From an uncultured Planctomycetaceae bacterium (GTDB taxonomy: Bacteria; Planctomycetota; Planctomycetia; Planctomycetales; Planctomycetaceae): a stretch of DNA of 41,097 nucleotides. Below the pieces are notes generated by a model. That model did not search any database and was not told the DNA's origin. It saw nothing but the letters and a program-made list of their open reading frames with translations. The position numbers were made by a program, and so were the translations under genes. Within the stretch, counting starts at the first letter, position 1; each line of letters begins with the position of its first letter. Shown piece after piece: positions 17,883 through 26,903 of the stretch. The stretch spans positions 1-41,097 of the forward strand of contig CAIYBH010000488.1 in assembly GCA_903924405.1 (NCBI GenBank). Direction: 5' to 3'.

Positions 17883-18530
17883 ATGACATTTCGCTCGTCG
17901 CTCATCGCAATTCACTCCCTGACTTCGAAGGAGTCCAGACGCCGACTATGGCATATCGCGCCTGGTTTGCTGCCGTTTCCACTCCAGATGGTACCCCATG
18001 CGGACCCCGTTTCTGCAACACTGCGAGCGATCATTCTTGTTGTGGTCGTTGTACTCTCGCTGCATGTGTATCTGAGATTTCGCAGGATTCAGCGACATCA
18101 GCAGGATTCCGGCCTGTCGGCAGTGATTGGCTATGCGCTGGCGGTGCTGTTGACGATTCTGGCGTTTCCGGACCGATTGGAAGTCGGATTGGGGGTTTTG
18201 TCGATACTGGCATTTGGAGACGGGTCGGCCACTGCGTTTGGAAAGATGCTGCGGGGGCCGACGCTTCCGTGGAATTCATCCAAATCGTGGGCAGGATTTC
18301 TGGCATTTCTGATTTGTGGTTCCGTGATGACCACGTGGATCTACTGGGGAGAGACGCAGAATCCTGAGGCACAGGAGCCGGCATTGTCAATGGCTCGCGC
18401 TTTTTTACTGACGTCTCCGGCCGTCGCGCTGTGTGCGATGGTGGAGTCTGTTGATTCTCGAATCAATGACAACATCCGGGTGGGTGTTGCAGGGGCCTGT
18501 TCGTTGATTCTGCTGAGCCTGTTGCGCTGA
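17883..18530 (+). CDS. Phytol/dolichol kinase-like (SEC59/DGK1/VTE5) membrane protein
   Basis: This is a polytopic membrane protein of 215 residues with about six to seven helices. The marks of the CTP-dependent lipid-kinase family are all present: RRLWHIAPGLLPF (20-32), AFGDGSATAFGK (110-121), LPWNSSKSWAGFLAF (128-142) and the ES-x9-DN pattern near 188-198. The likely reaction is phosphorylation of a polyprenol, phytol or diacylglycerol with CTP. The ATG at 17883 is chosen because the conserved block starts soon after; 17844 is an alternative. The nearby UbiA-family enzyme hints at isoprenoid lipid metabolism, but the two are not in one operon. Confidence 0.82.
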   Translation: MTFRSSLIAIHSLTSKESRRRLWHIAPGLLPFPLQMVPHADPVSATLRAIILVVVVVLSLHVYLRFRRIQRHQQDSGLSAVIGYALAVLLTILAFPDRLEVGLGVLSILAFGDGSATAFGKMLRGPTLPWNSSKSWAGFLAFLICGSVMTTWIYWGETQNPEAQEPALSMARAFLLTSPAVALCAMVESVDSRINDNIRVGVAGACSLILLSLLR

Positions 18531-18535
18531 GAAAT

Positions 18536-18572
18536 GCCGTCGACAGGCGGTCAGCTGTCGACGGCTGATTCT
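18536..18572. terminator. Bidirectional hairpin between convergent genes
   Basis: GCCGTCGACAG (18536-18546) and CTGTCGACGGC (18555-18565) pair perfectly over 11 bp with an 8-base loop. It begins five bases after the kinase-like gene's stop, and the minus-strand amidohydrolase gene also points toward it. The T tract on the plus side is weak (TGATTCTTC), so efficiency is uncertain. Confidence 0.7.
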
Positions 18573-18655
18573 TCAATCCCCGCAATTGCCGGCGCAGATC
18601 TTCCTGGAGTCCGCTGCAGTAAGCGTCCATCGTGGCACGCCGGCCGTGTTAGCTC

Positions 18656-19684
18656 TCAGGGGGCGCTGGCTGGTGTGGGAAGCTTGTAAAACTGTCGAGC
18701 ATTCTCGTGAAGCAGTTTTTTCTGATCGGCAAGAGGCCTGTTAGCGATCAGGGTTCGAAGCGTGGTGATCCACTCCCGATAACTGGCTCCCAGCAGACAC
18801 ACAGGCCAGTCGCCGCCGAAGATGACTCGGTCCGGGCCAAACGAGTCGAGACAGTGATTGATGATCGGGGCGAGAGAGTCGGTGAAGGGGACATCCTTTG
18901 GCGCACTGGCGATCACGCCGGAGATCTTGCAGATGACGTTGCTGCAGTCTGCAAGGCCGGCAATCTCATCGCGCCATTTCTGCACATCATGCTTCGGTGA
19001 AGTGTTTGGGAGAGCCTTTGCGAGAAACGCTGCCGGGTCCGCATTGCCGCAGTGATCGAGGATGAATCTGGTTTCCGGGCATTTTTTTGCGAGTGTGATG
19101 CCGTCTGAAAGTTCCTGTGGTCGCATGCACAGGTCAAAACTGAGGCCCAGCTCTCCGAGGAGTTGAACGGAGCGGACGAACTGAGCTTCAAGGCACATTC
19201 CCCTTGGGGCTGTTTCTGAATGCAGCACCTGACGAACTCCGCGGATTTCCGGGGATTGGGCCAGTTTGCGGATGTACTGTTCGAACGTGGGAAGCCCGGG
19301 GCGGCCGGAAATCACTGCGGCAACAGTCGGACTTTTACCGGAGCGGCAGATATCAACGAGCATTTGTGCTTCGAGAACGTGATCTTCTGGTCGAACGTCG
19401 ACCTCCATATACACGGCCTGTACAACGTTGAGGCCGCGTGTGGCTTCCGCATATTCTTTCAGTCCATAGGTCCTGCTGAGTACTTCAGGCGCCCCCTTCA
19501 GCCAGGGTAATTGCAGTTTTGAGAGATCCCAGAGATGTTGATGGGTATCGACGGCGGGGATGAGTTTTTCGGAATTCTGATCGGCCGCTGATATCAGGGG
19601 CGTGGATGCCGCGACAGCGACTGCGGCCGAGGCCTGAAGGAAAGTGCGACGGGTTGCAACTGTGTCTGAGGCTTGTTCAGGCAT
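18656..19684 (-). CDS. Tat-exported amidohydrolase (Amidohydro_2, COG3618)
   Basis: This 342-residue metal-dependent hydrolase has a TIM-barrel fold. The Tat-type signal TRRTFLQASAAVAVAAS (about 11-27) predicts periplasmic export. The metal-binding start is DTHQHLWD (about 46-53); RFILDHCGNAD (about 206-216) and FGGDWPVC (about 290-297) supply the later His and Asp ligands. The layout is that of the L-rhamnono-1,4-lactonase / L-fuconolactone hydrolase group, so a sugar lactonase role is likely but not certain. It is monocistronic, with 421 bp upstream before the next gene. Confidence 0.88.
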   Translation of the reverse strand: MPEQASDTVATRRTFLQASAAVAVAASTPLISAADQNSEKLIPAVDTHQHLWDLSKLQLPWLKGAPEVLSRTYGLKEYAEATRGLNVVQAVYMEVDVRPEDHVLEAQMLVDICRSGKSPTVAAVISGRPGLPTFEQYIRKLAQSPEIRGVRQVLHSETAPRGMCLEAQFVRSVQLLGELGLSFDLCMRPQELSDGITLAKKCPETRFILDHCGNADPAAFLAKALPNTSPKHDVQKWRDEIAGLADCSNVICKISGVIASAPKDVPFTDSLAPIINHCLDSFGPDRVIFGGDWPVCLLGASYREWITTLRTLIANRPLADQKKLLHENARQFYKLPTPASAP

Positions 19685-20105
19685 GGCAGGAGTGCTCCGA
19701 GAGTGGGTGAAAACGGCGCCCGTTATGAGTCATCACGAATGCAGTGGAAAGGGTGTCGTAACGACGGGCGATCACGGGGTCAATTCCCAGGGACATATTG
19801 TCGCTGAAACCGACGATAGTTTGCGAGTGACCTGCCCGGAAACTAACGAGTTTTGGTTTGCAAGGGCAGCGTTGATTGTGCGGTGTCGGGTCGTGGGGTG
19901 GGAGTCATTTTCCGGGTGATGTCTTTGTTGAGGAGAACACACGACACCAGGCTCGATTCTGCCCTTTGGCGACGGTTCTGTTGTCAAATCAGGATCCGGC
20001 CTTAACAGACAGGGGAGCCTGGGTGGTGATTGCTGCCCGGAGTGTGGCACGGTCGCCGGTTTGGTGCGAGGGCTTTTAGACAGGACCATGAACAGAGTCC
20101 GTGGA
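19685..20105. other. 421-bp intergenic region
   Basis: This lies between two minus-strand genes and should hold the promoter of the amidohydrolase and the terminator of the hydrolase-like gene. I see no clear hairpin with a T tract and no gene. Confidence 0.4.
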
Positions 20106-21134
20106 CTATTTGGTCCGGCGGTCTGTGCGGTCGATCCAGGGAACTTCGAGGTCTTTGACGTTGCGGGTCAGAAAGTCGATGATGTCCTTCTGAGTTGCGG
20201 TGGCGAGTTGGCCTTCGAGGTAGGCTTCGGCGTGTGTTTGTCCGTTGGTCAGCAGAAGTTTGCGGGTGTCTTTGAACTGATCGCCCTTGAGTTCGACGGC
20301 TTTGAAGACCTTGTCAGCGTTTCGCGCATCCTCTTTGTTGTCTTTGGCGGCAACGACATAGACGGGGACCGGGATTCCCTTGAGGGTTTTCAGCAGGGCG
20401 GTGGTGTTGAGACCGCGGACGGTGGTATTGGGGCTGTACATGATCAGAGAGCGGACATCCTGACCGCGGGGGGTACGCTGGTCGATGGTCGGAGCATCAG
20501 GGTAGGGGGTTTTTGCCCAGTCTTCGATTGTGAAGGCGGCAGCCACCATTGCGCTGGAGCCCATGGCGACGATGCCGAGTTTGCGGATATTGAGCTTTTC
20601 TGCCTTGTGTTGTTCCATCAGAAAGGCCTTGACGGTTTCGAGATCGGAGCTGGCCATCAGGGGATAGTCGGCATTTGAGATCTTCATCGTCAGGGGTTCG
20701 CCGGTGGGTGAGGTGGGGATGCTGTCGCCATGTTTCCGGAGATCGACGGTGATGACGGCGAATCCTGCCTTCTGGAGAGCGAGTGCGGTGGGCTGCCAGA
20801 CGCGTCGGTTACGGGCGTCTTTTTCGGCGAGTCCATCGGTTGCGGTGAGAAGAATTGCGCAAGCGGATTCTCGACCGGCTGCCGATTCGAACCATGTGCA
20901 GTGAATCTGCCAGCCATCCGGAGTGGGCAGAACCATGTCAATGGTGCCATCTTTGTTGGCGGTCTGGGCGGGTGTGCCGGGTTTAGCGGGAGTTTTTGAG
21001 GGGTCACTGGTGGTCGCAGAGTTCTTTTTCTCGGCCCCCTGCGTTTTTTTGGCCTGAGCGACGAGGCTTGCCTGATTGATGAGGCAAGCGAACACAAAGC
21101 AAGCGAGGAGACACAGGGGCTTCCGAGCGATCAC
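20106..21134 (-). CDS. Secreted alpha/beta-hydrolase-like protein
   Basis: This is a 342-residue protein with a signal peptide (residues 1-27, ending SLVAQA) and a Lys/Pro/Thr-rich linker (28-62). A GTG start at 21134 with GGAG seven bases upstream is clear. The fold resembles alpha/beta hydrolases: GFAVITVDLRKHGDS (124-138) and GIVAMGSSAMVAAAF (187-201). The elbow lacks the last Gly of GxSxG and the DLRGHG Gly is Lys, so the protein may have altered or no esterase activity. A C-terminal His is available in GQTHAEAY. It is 51 bp downstream of the small secreted protein gene and probably co-transcribed with it. Confidence 0.8.
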   Translation of the reverse strand: MIARKPLCLLACFVFACLINQASLVAQAKKTQGAEKKNSATTSDPSKTPAKPGTPAQTANKDGTIDMVLPTPDGWQIHCTWFESAAGRESACAILLTATDGLAEKDARNRRVWQPTALALQKAGFAVITVDLRKHGDSIPTSPTGEPLTMKISNADYPLMASSDLETVKAFLMEQHKAEKLNIRKLGIVAMGSSAMVAAAFTIEDWAKTPYPDAPTIDQRTPRGQDVRSLIMYSPNTTVRGLNTTALLKTLKGIPVPVYVVAAKDNKEDARNADKVFKAVELKGDQFKDTRKLLLTNGQTHAEAYLEGQLATATQKDIIDFLTRNVKDLEVPWIDRTDRRTK

Positions 21135-21185
21135 GGCAACACTCCAGGTGAAGAGGCGGCGAAATCAGAAAGACACGCAAAAGGC

Positions 21186-21689
21186 TTACTGGCCGACGCC
21201 TTCAGCGAACTGGAAGAAGTCGAGGATGACGAGTGGGTTTGTGGAACCGACATTCCGATTGGTTGGTCTTGGAAACCCGTAGGCGATTACGCGTCCACTG
21301 GAGAGTTCGGCGACGTAGATGATACCGAACGCCGGCTGGACACCCCCGGAAGCGCGGAGATTTGCGGGGCCGGTCACGATGGCATACTTTGGATCAGGCG
21401 TGTTACCTGTCTGGAAGTCAGCAGCGACATTGTGGACATAGCGGTAGCTGAATTTTGAGGTGCTTTCGTTGATAGCGCCACCGACGAGGAGTCCGGTGAG
21501 GTTATTGAGCACAAAGACGCCTTCGGGGACGCCGGTTTCCTGCAGGGGAACCGTAATCATGGAGAACTTGTCGTTTCCGTTGGCAACGGGGGCCTGGGCG
21601 AGTTTCCCGGGCAGCAGTGTGAAGACGGCAGCCATGGCGATGGCGCCGGCACAAAACGCAGCAGCGGAACGGAGAATGCGGTTTTTCAT
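21186..21689 (-). CDS. Small secreted protein of unknown function
   Basis: I do not recognise a characterised family. The 167-residue protein starts at 21689 (MKNRILRSAAAF) and has an N-terminal hydrophobic segment (about 8-26) acting as signal peptide or anchor. The rest is beta-prone (FVLNNLTGLLVGGAIN, FGIIYVAELSSGRVIAYGF) and ends in ILDFFQFAEGVGQ. An open frame extends upstream to 21944 but overlaps the start of cysE on the other strand and is not used. It is probably in a two-gene unit with the alpha/beta-hydrolase-like gene. Similar small secreted proteins occur in planctomycetes as far as I recall. Confidence 0.75.
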   Translation of the reverse strand: MKNRILRSAAAFCAGAIAMAAVFTLLPGKLAQAPVANGNDKFSMITVPLQETGVPEGVFVLNNLTGLLVGGAINESTSKFSYRYVHNVAADFQTGNTPDPKYAIVTGPANLRASGGVQPAFGIIYVAELSSGRVIAYGFPRPTNRNVGSTNPLVILDFFQFAEGVGQ

Positions 21690-21868
21690 GGACTGGCCTT
21701 CGGGATTTTCTCGACAGGAGGGTCGTGTGACGGTCACGATATCCGGAATGGACCATAGAATGATATCGTTTCGGGTGTGCGTCGACCAGATTACAGGGCA
21801 TCCCGGCTGTTTCGGGGTTGTTCCTGCTCTGAATGTCCGTAAGACTTTCCATTTTTCACTGTATTGCC

Positions 21869-22678
21869 ATGTCAACAACTGCAACGGAATCCACAACGGC
21901 TCTCTGGATGGCGATTCGTGAGCGGGCGTCGCAGCGTGCGGCAACGGAGCCGATGCTGGCCAGTTTTCTGCATGCGACGATTCTGAATCACGAATGTCTG
22001 GGGGACTCGATCAGTTATCACCTGGCCGGCAAGTTGTCGGCCAGCACCCTGTCTGCCATGCAGCTGCGGGAAATCATGCAGGAAGCGATGCGTCGGGACA
22101 GTTCGATAGTTGAGGCCATCTGTGCGGACATTCGGGCGGTACAGGAACGCGACCCGGCGGTGAAATGTTGTCTGATCCCGTTATTATTCCTGAAGGGGGT
22201 TCATGCGTTGACAGCCTACCGTTTTGCGCACTGGTTGTGGTGCCAGGGGCGGGAGTTGCTGGCGGTGTACTTTCAGAACCGGATTTCTGAAGAATTCGGG
22301 GTGGATATCCATCCGGCGGCGAAGATTGGTCGTGGAATTCTGATGGATCATGCCACATCGATTGTGATCGGGGAAACGGCGGTCATTGAGGACGATGTTT
22401 CGTTGCTTCACGAGGTGACTCTGGGGGGCACGGGAAAAGCAACGGGTGATCGGCATCCGAAAGTTCGGCGGGGGGTATTGATCGGTGCGGGGGCGAAAAT
22501 CCTGGGCAACGTGGAGATCGGTGAGGGAGCCAAGGTTGGTGCGGGGAGTGTGGTGTTGAAGAGTGTGCCGGCTCACTGCACTGTGGCGGGAGTGCCTGCG
22601 GTGGTCGTCGGGCGACCTGTCAGTAATTTGCCGGCGCTGGACATGGATCACGCCCTGAATCTCGGGGGATCGATCTGA
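21869..22678 (+). CDS. cysE: Serine O-acetyltransferase
   Basis: CysE acetylates L-serine with acetyl-CoA, the first step of cysteine synthesis. The start at 21869 gives 269 residues; an in-frame ATG at 21833 is possible. The N-terminal helical domain (1-140) is followed by a left-handed beta-helix of hexapeptide repeats. The catalytic pair is D146 in VDIHPAAKIG and H161 in MDHATSIVIGETA. The acetyl-CoA/serine loop LLHEVTLGGTGK (179-190) is intact. The C-terminal tail ends in GGSI, the Ile-ending type bound by cysteine synthase in the CysE-CysK complex. Confidence 0.95.
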   Translation: MSTTATESTTALWMAIRERASQRAATEPMLASFLHATILNHECLGDSISYHLAGKLSASTLSAMQLREIMQEAMRRDSSIVEAICADIRAVQERDPAVKCCLIPLLFLKGVHALTAYRFAHWLWCQGRELLAVYFQNRISEEFGVDIHPAAKIGRGILMDHATSIVIGETAVIEDDVSLLHEVTLGGTGKATGDRHPKVRRGVLIGAGAKILGNVEIGEGAKVGAGSVVLKSVPAHCTVAGVPAVVVGRPVSNLPALDMDHALNLGGSI

Positions 22679-22814
22679 GTGTGGCTGATTCAAGCAGTTC
22701 CGGGAGATGGAATTGACGATGAACAGCGGCATGGAGTGATGTGGCTGAGGTGGCAGATCGGCATCTATTGCCGGTAGCGAGTTCGGATTTGGCGAAGGTG
22801 AACCTGGTAAAGAC

Positions 22815-23177
22815 ATGACAGAGACATTCATACTGATTCCGGGCCGAACCACTGATCAGGGATGCGGCATCAGCGAGGGTAAGTTTCAGGACAAATATCA
22901 GAAGGAAATTCGGGCCTTACAGGTCGCGCCGGGCGATATGGCGCGGCTGGGATTGCAGGAAGGGGACCGGGTCCGGCTGACGGGTGAAGAGGGACAGTCG
23001 GTGGAGGTGTGTATTACGGCGGGGAAAAAGGATGAATTGCCGGAGGGGATCCTGTTCATCGCCTATGGAGATATTTCCAGTCGCATGATGGTCGGGGATA
23101 CTCATGGATCAGGGATGCCGACCAGCAAAGGGATGGAAGTGACCATGGAGCTCGTGGAACGAGCCGGCGGTAGTTGA
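22815..23177 (+). CDS. fwdD: Formylmethanofuran dehydrogenase subunit D-like protein
   Basis: This 120-residue protein is the molybdopterin-dinucleotide-binding FwdD/FmdD-type domain, a double-psi barrel like the C-terminus of molybdopterin oxidoreductases. Markers are the SEGKFQDKYQKEI region (20-32), LGLQEGDRVRLTGEEG (45-60), KDELPEGILFIAYGD (72-86) and the FwdD signature DTHGSGMPTSKGMEVTMEL (94-112). It lies 96 bp before fwdB and should form the cofactor cradle with it. C1 transfer on tetrahydromethanopterin/methanofuran analogues is known in planctomycetes. Confidence 0.88.
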   Translation: MTETFILIPGRTTDQGCGISEGKFQDKYQKEIRALQVAPGDMARLGLQEGDRVRLTGEEGQSVEVCITAGKKDELPEGILFIAYGDISSRMMVGDTHGSGMPTSKGMEVTMELVERAGGS

Positions 23178-23273
23178 CGACGTGACAGGCGTGTGTGTTG
23201 AGTGGGACGGTTCGGGGATTCAGTAACACAGTGTCGGGGTTCGGGGCGACTGAACCCGGGATAAGGCAGAACG

Positions 23274-24626
23274 ATGACAGCGGCATCCATTGAAGCGAAT
23301 GCACCCACAGCATGTGTTCCCGGGGAACTGAAGATCATAGAAGATGCGGTTTGCACCTTCTGCGGTTGTGTCTGTGACGACATCGACCTGAGCGTGAAGG
23401 ACAACCACATTGTTGAAGCGAAGCGGGCCTGTGTGCTGGGAAAGGCGTGGTTTCTGAACCACAGCGTGGAAGAGCGGTCCAGCTGTCTGATTGAGGGCCG
23501 TCCTGCGACTCTGGAAGAGGGCTATGACCGAGCGGCGAAGATTCTGACGGAAGGGAAGTACCCGATCATTTATGGCCTGAGTGATTCCCCCTGTGAGGCT
23601 CAACGTGTTGCTGTAGGGATCTGCGACTGGATCGGTGGGACGGTGGATACCACCACGAGTGTCTGCCATGGTCCGAGCGGCATGGCGTTTCAGGGAGTGG
23701 GTGAGGTCACGTGTTCGCTGGGGGAAGTGGCAAATCGCGGGGACATGATTCTGTTCTGGGGATCGAATCCAGCCGAAAGTCACCCTCGGCATTTCACCAA
23801 ATACAGCCTGATGCCGAAGGGGTTGTTCGTGCCCAACGGCCGCAAGGACCGAACCTGTGTGGTTGTGGATGTGCGGCGAACAAAGAGTGCGAAGGCGGCG
23901 GACATCTTCATTCAGATCAAGCCGAAGAAAGACTTCGAGGCCCTGTGGACACTGCGTGCTCTTGCGAAGGGGCTGGAGCTGGATCCGGAGCAGGTCAAAC
24001 GTGAGACAGGAGTGGAGTTTGCCGTATGGCAGGACCTGATGGAACGCATGAAAGCGTCGAAGTTCGGGGTGATTTTCTTTGGGATGGGGCTCACGATGAC
24101 GCGAGGCAAGCATGCCAACACGGAAGCGCTGCTGGCGCTGACGCGTGACATGAACGCCCACACGCGTTTTGTGGCCAAGCCGAATCGGGGACATGGGAAT
24201 GTGACGGGTGCGGACAACGTGGTGTCGTGGCGAACGGGTTATCCGTTTGGTGTGAATCACGCGCGGGGGTATCCGCGTTTCAATCCGGGGGAATACACGA
24301 CATCGGACGTCCTGGCGAATCGGGAAGCGGACTGCGGGATGACGATTGCCTGCGACCCGATGGCCAATTTTTCGCAGCCGGCGAGGGAACATCTGGCTGC
24401 GATTCCGTTTATTGCACTGGATACGAAAGAGACCCCGACGACACGAGCGGCCGCGGTGGCATTTTCGGTGGCGACGTATGGGATCAACACGGGGGGGACG
24501 GTGTATCGGATGGACGATGTGCCGATACCGCTGCGTCCGGCGTTTGCATCACCGCACCCCAGTGACTACGAGGTTTTGACTCAGATTGAGACTCGGGTCA
24601 AGCGTTTGCTGGGAGTGACGGGTTAA
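23274..24626 (+). CDS. fwdB: Formylmethanofuran dehydrogenase subunit B (FwdB/FhcB)
   Basis: This is the 450-residue molybdopterin-binding subunit of formylmethanofuran dehydrogenase or of the bacterial Fhc complex. The N-terminal cysteines C27-x2-C30-x3-C34 (plus C32) in VCTFCGCVCDDI and C53 in RACVLG make an intact [4Fe-4S] site. TTSVCHGPSG places Cys131 where archaeal FwdB binds Mo/W. The pterin-binding region includes GSNPAESHPRH (about 161-171) and GNVTGADNVVSW. Preceded by fwdD; the A and C subunits and Ftr are not in this window. It catalyses or carries the formyl-methanofuran/CO2 or formate step of C1 oxidation, depending on whether the metal sites are filled. Confidence 0.93.
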   Translation: MTAASIEANAPTACVPGELKIIEDAVCTFCGCVCDDIDLSVKDNHIVEAKRACVLGKAWFLNHSVEERSSCLIEGRPATLEEGYDRAAKILTEGKYPIIYGLSDSPCEAQRVAVGICDWIGGTVDTTTSVCHGPSGMAFQGVGEVTCSLGEVANRGDMILFWGSNPAESHPRHFTKYSLMPKGLFVPNGRKDRTCVVVDVRRTKSAKAADIFIQIKPKKDFEALWTLRALAKGLELDPEQVKRETGVEFAVWQDLMERMKASKFGVIFFGMGLTMTRGKHANTEALLALTRDMNAHTRFVAKPNRGHGNVTGADNVVSWRTGYPFGVNHARGYPRFNPGEYTTSDVLANREADCGMTIACDPMANFSQPAREHLAAIPFIALDTKETPTTRAAAVAFSVATYGINTGGTVYRMDDVPIPLRPAFASPHPSDYEVLTQIETRVKRLLGVTG

Positions 24627-24818
24627 AGAGGCTCCCGGGCGGGGTCAGTGTGCGCGTTTTGGCCGAGCTGTGCAGGAGATTCTGTGAGAATTCCCCTGTT
24701 CGGAAGGTTCGCGTTGTTTGAGACGCGAGCGAGCGGACTATGATGGGGGTCAGACGGTAATTTCCGGCCTTTGACGGCTGTTTTTCTGACGGAATCTGAC
24801 GGAATTTGAGTAGACGCT

Positions 24819-25181
24819 ATGGCAGACCCAACTCGCGACATTCTGGAAACCTTTGAGAATCCCTTCCCGCATCGCAATTTTGTGGTGGAAACAATTGCGC
24901 CGGAATTCACATCGATGTGTCCGAAGACTGGCCAGCCCGACTTCGGGACTCTGACCATCACGTACATCGCGGACAAGGTGTGTTACGAGCTGAAATCGCT
25001 GAAGATGTATCTGCAGCAGTACCGGAATCACGGGGCTTACTACGAGCGTGTGACCAATATGATTCTGGATGATCTGGTGGCGGTAACCCATCCACGGTGG
25101 ATTAAGATTGAGGCAGCGTTTACACCACGTGGCGGGATTCGGACCAATGTGATTGTGGAACACGGCAAGCGCCCCGAGTAG
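24819..25181 (+). CDS. queF: NADPH-dependent 7-cyano-7-deazaguanine reductase QueF
   Basis: QueF reduces preQ0 to preQ1 in the queuosine tRNA-modification pathway. This is the short unimodular type, 120 residues. The nucleophile C34 is in [13 protein letters not shown] with catalytic D41. The NADPH-binding QueF motif [20 protein letters not shown] (57-76) is complete. The C-terminal [17 protein letters not shown] is typical. No other que genes are adjacent, which is common for scattered planctomycete pathways. 193 bp separate it from fwdB. Confidence 0.96.
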   Translation: MADPTRDILETFENPFPHRNFVVETIAPEFTSMCPKTGQPDFGTLTITYIADKVCYELKSLKMYLQQYRNHGAYYERVTNMILDDLVAVTHPRWIKIEAAFTPRGGIRTNVIVEHGKRPE

Positions 25182-25272
25182 ACTGATGTCGGTGGGGACG
25201 TGTTGCTGAAGCCGAGTCAGCGGCGACGTCCTTTCTGGCGTCCGGTGAACATTCAGATGCAGGGGCTTGGTT

Positions 25273-26652
25273 GTGGCAAAGGCATGGGGTGGTCGATTTC
25301 ATCAGGTCACTGATCCGCGGGTAGAGGCCTTTACGGAGTCGATCAGTTTCGATCGGCGGTTGTACGCGGTCGACATCCGGGGCTCGATGGCTCATGCCAC
25401 AATGCTGGCGCACTGCGGTCTGATCACTGGTGAAGAGCGGGATCAGATTTGTGCGCATCTGGACCAGATTGGCGAAGAGATCGCTGCCGGGAGCTTCGAG
25501 TTTCGTCAGGATCTGGAAGACATCCATATGCACATCGAAAACGCGTTGATCACGCGAATTGGCGATGTGGGCCGCAAGCTGCATACTGGTCGCAGCCGGA
25601 ACGATCAGGTGTCGACAGATCTGAAGCTGTACACACGAGATGCAATTGACGGTCTGGATGGCTTGCTGCAGGAGCTGCAGCGAGCTTTTCTGGAGCGTTG
25701 TGAGTTGGACGCCGGTGTGATCATGCCCGGGTACACTCATCTTCAGCGTGCTCAGCCGGTGCTGGCGGCACATTACTGGCTGGCCTATGTGGAAAAGTTT
25801 CAGCGGGATCGGGAGCGGCTGGCGGACTGTCGGAAGCGGGTGAATGTCAGTCCTCTGGGAGCCGCGGCGCTGGCTGGGACATCCCTGCCGATTGATCGGG
25901 AGCTGACAGCGCGGCTGCTGGGGTTTGATGCGGTGGCCGCCAACAGTCTGGACGTAAGCAGTGACCGGGACTATCTGGTCGAGTTCGTGTTTTGTCTATC
26001 GTTGATTTCGACGCACCTGAGTACGTGGGCGGAGGAGTGGATTCTGTGGTTCACCACGGAATTCAGTTTTCTGCGGCTGCCTGACGCCTACACGACGGGT
26101 TCGTCGATTATGCCGCAGAAGCGAAATCCGGACGTCCTGGAATTGATTCGCGGGCGGACGGCGCGAGTGGTTGCCGCGGTGCCTCAGTTGCTGGTACTTC
26201 TGAAGAGTCTGCCGATGGCCTACAACAGGGATCTGCAGGAAGACAAGCTGGGGATGTTTGGTGCGCTGGATGCGTTGCGACCGTGTCTTGAGTTGGCACC
26301 TGCGATCATTGTGGGAGCAGAGTTGCGTCGGGAGAAGATCGAGGCGCGACTGGAAGACGGATTTCTGGACGCCACAGCATTGATGGAATACCTGATCCGG
26401 AAGGGTGTCCCAATGCGGACTGGTCATGAGACCGTGGGACGCCTGGTCGCTCATTGTGAAGCGCGAGGGTGTCGACTTGCGGACGTGCCGATGACAGAAC
26501 TGCAGGAGGCGTGCAGTCTGATTTCGGAGGATGTGTTGCAGGTGCTGGGGACTGTGAACGCCAATCGGGCGTTGCAGAGTTTTGGGTCCGGGGGTGAGCA
26601 ATCGGTATCCGGGCAGGTCCGTGTGTGGAAAGAGCGGTTGCGCGGCACGTAG
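25273..26652 (+). CDS. argH: Argininosuccinate lyase
   Basis: ArgH splits argininosuccinate into arginine and fumarate. A GTG start at 25273 is preferred: AGGGG (25261-25265) is seven bases upstream, whereas the in-frame TTG at 25267 is too close. It gives 459 residues starting MAKAWGGRF. Fumarase-superfamily motifs are in place: [14 protein letters not shown] (about 105-118), [11 protein letters not shown] (about 152-162) with the catalytic His, and [12 protein letters not shown] (about 276-287) with the catalytic Ser loop. It appears to stand alone. Confidence 0.95.
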   Translation: MAKAWGGRFHQVTDPRVEAFTESISFDRRLYAVDIRGSMAHATMLAHCGLITGEERDQICAHLDQIGEEIAAGSFEFRQDLEDIHMHIENALITRIGDVGRKLHTGRSRNDQVSTDLKLYTRDAIDGLDGLLQELQRAFLERCELDAGVIMPGYTHLQRAQPVLAAHYWLAYVEKFQRDRERLADCRKRVNVSPLGAAALAGTSLPIDRELTARLLGFDAVAANSLDVSSDRDYLVEFVFCLSLISTHLSTWAEEWILWFTTEFSFLRLPDAYTTGSSIMPQKRNPDVLELIRGRTARVVAAVPQLLVLLKSLPMAYNRDLQEDKLGMFGALDALRPCLELAPAIIVGAELRREKIEARLEDGFLDATALMEYLIRKGVPMRTGHETVGRLVAHCEARGCRLADVPMTELQEACSLISEDVLQVLGTVNANRALQSFGSGGEQSVSGQVRVWKERLRGT

Positions 26653-26846
26653 GACCAGACCAGGCAGTGCTGTCGTCTGAGATTGCGGCGATCTGCAGTC
26701 GTGATTGCGAGGGTGATTACGAGGGTGTCGCGTGTAAGGGCCGAGGTGGCCGCATGCGGTCGGGCGGTCCTGTGAAGTCCTGTGGCGGGTGATGGAGTGA
26801 AGGCCTGCTGACGGTGAACGCTGTACAAATCAACGGAGCGGTCGGT

Positions 26847-26890
26847 AAAAATACAGCGTGGTCATGATGCTGGCCGCTCCTGTATTTTTT
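26847..26890 (+). terminator. Terminator-like hairpin before the nucleoside hydrolase
   Basis: AAAAATACAG (26847-26856) pairs perfectly with CTGTATTTTT (26880-26889) around a 23-base loop, and the right arm ends in a run of six T. It could end argH transcription, but it is 195 bp past that stop and only 14 bp before the next start. An attenuator in the leader of the nucleoside hydrolase is the alternative. Confidence 0.6.
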
Positions 26891-26903
26891 CGGAACAAGA
26901 GCC

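Noticed and set aside
20061..20678. 205-codon plus-strand frame
   Set aside because: Antisense to the alpha/beta-hydrolase-like gene, whose start, SD and signal peptide are clear.
23220..24392. 390-codon minus-strand frame
   Set aside because: Lies entirely antisense to fwdB, Arg/His/Pro-rich, no domain features; a shadow of GC-rich codons.
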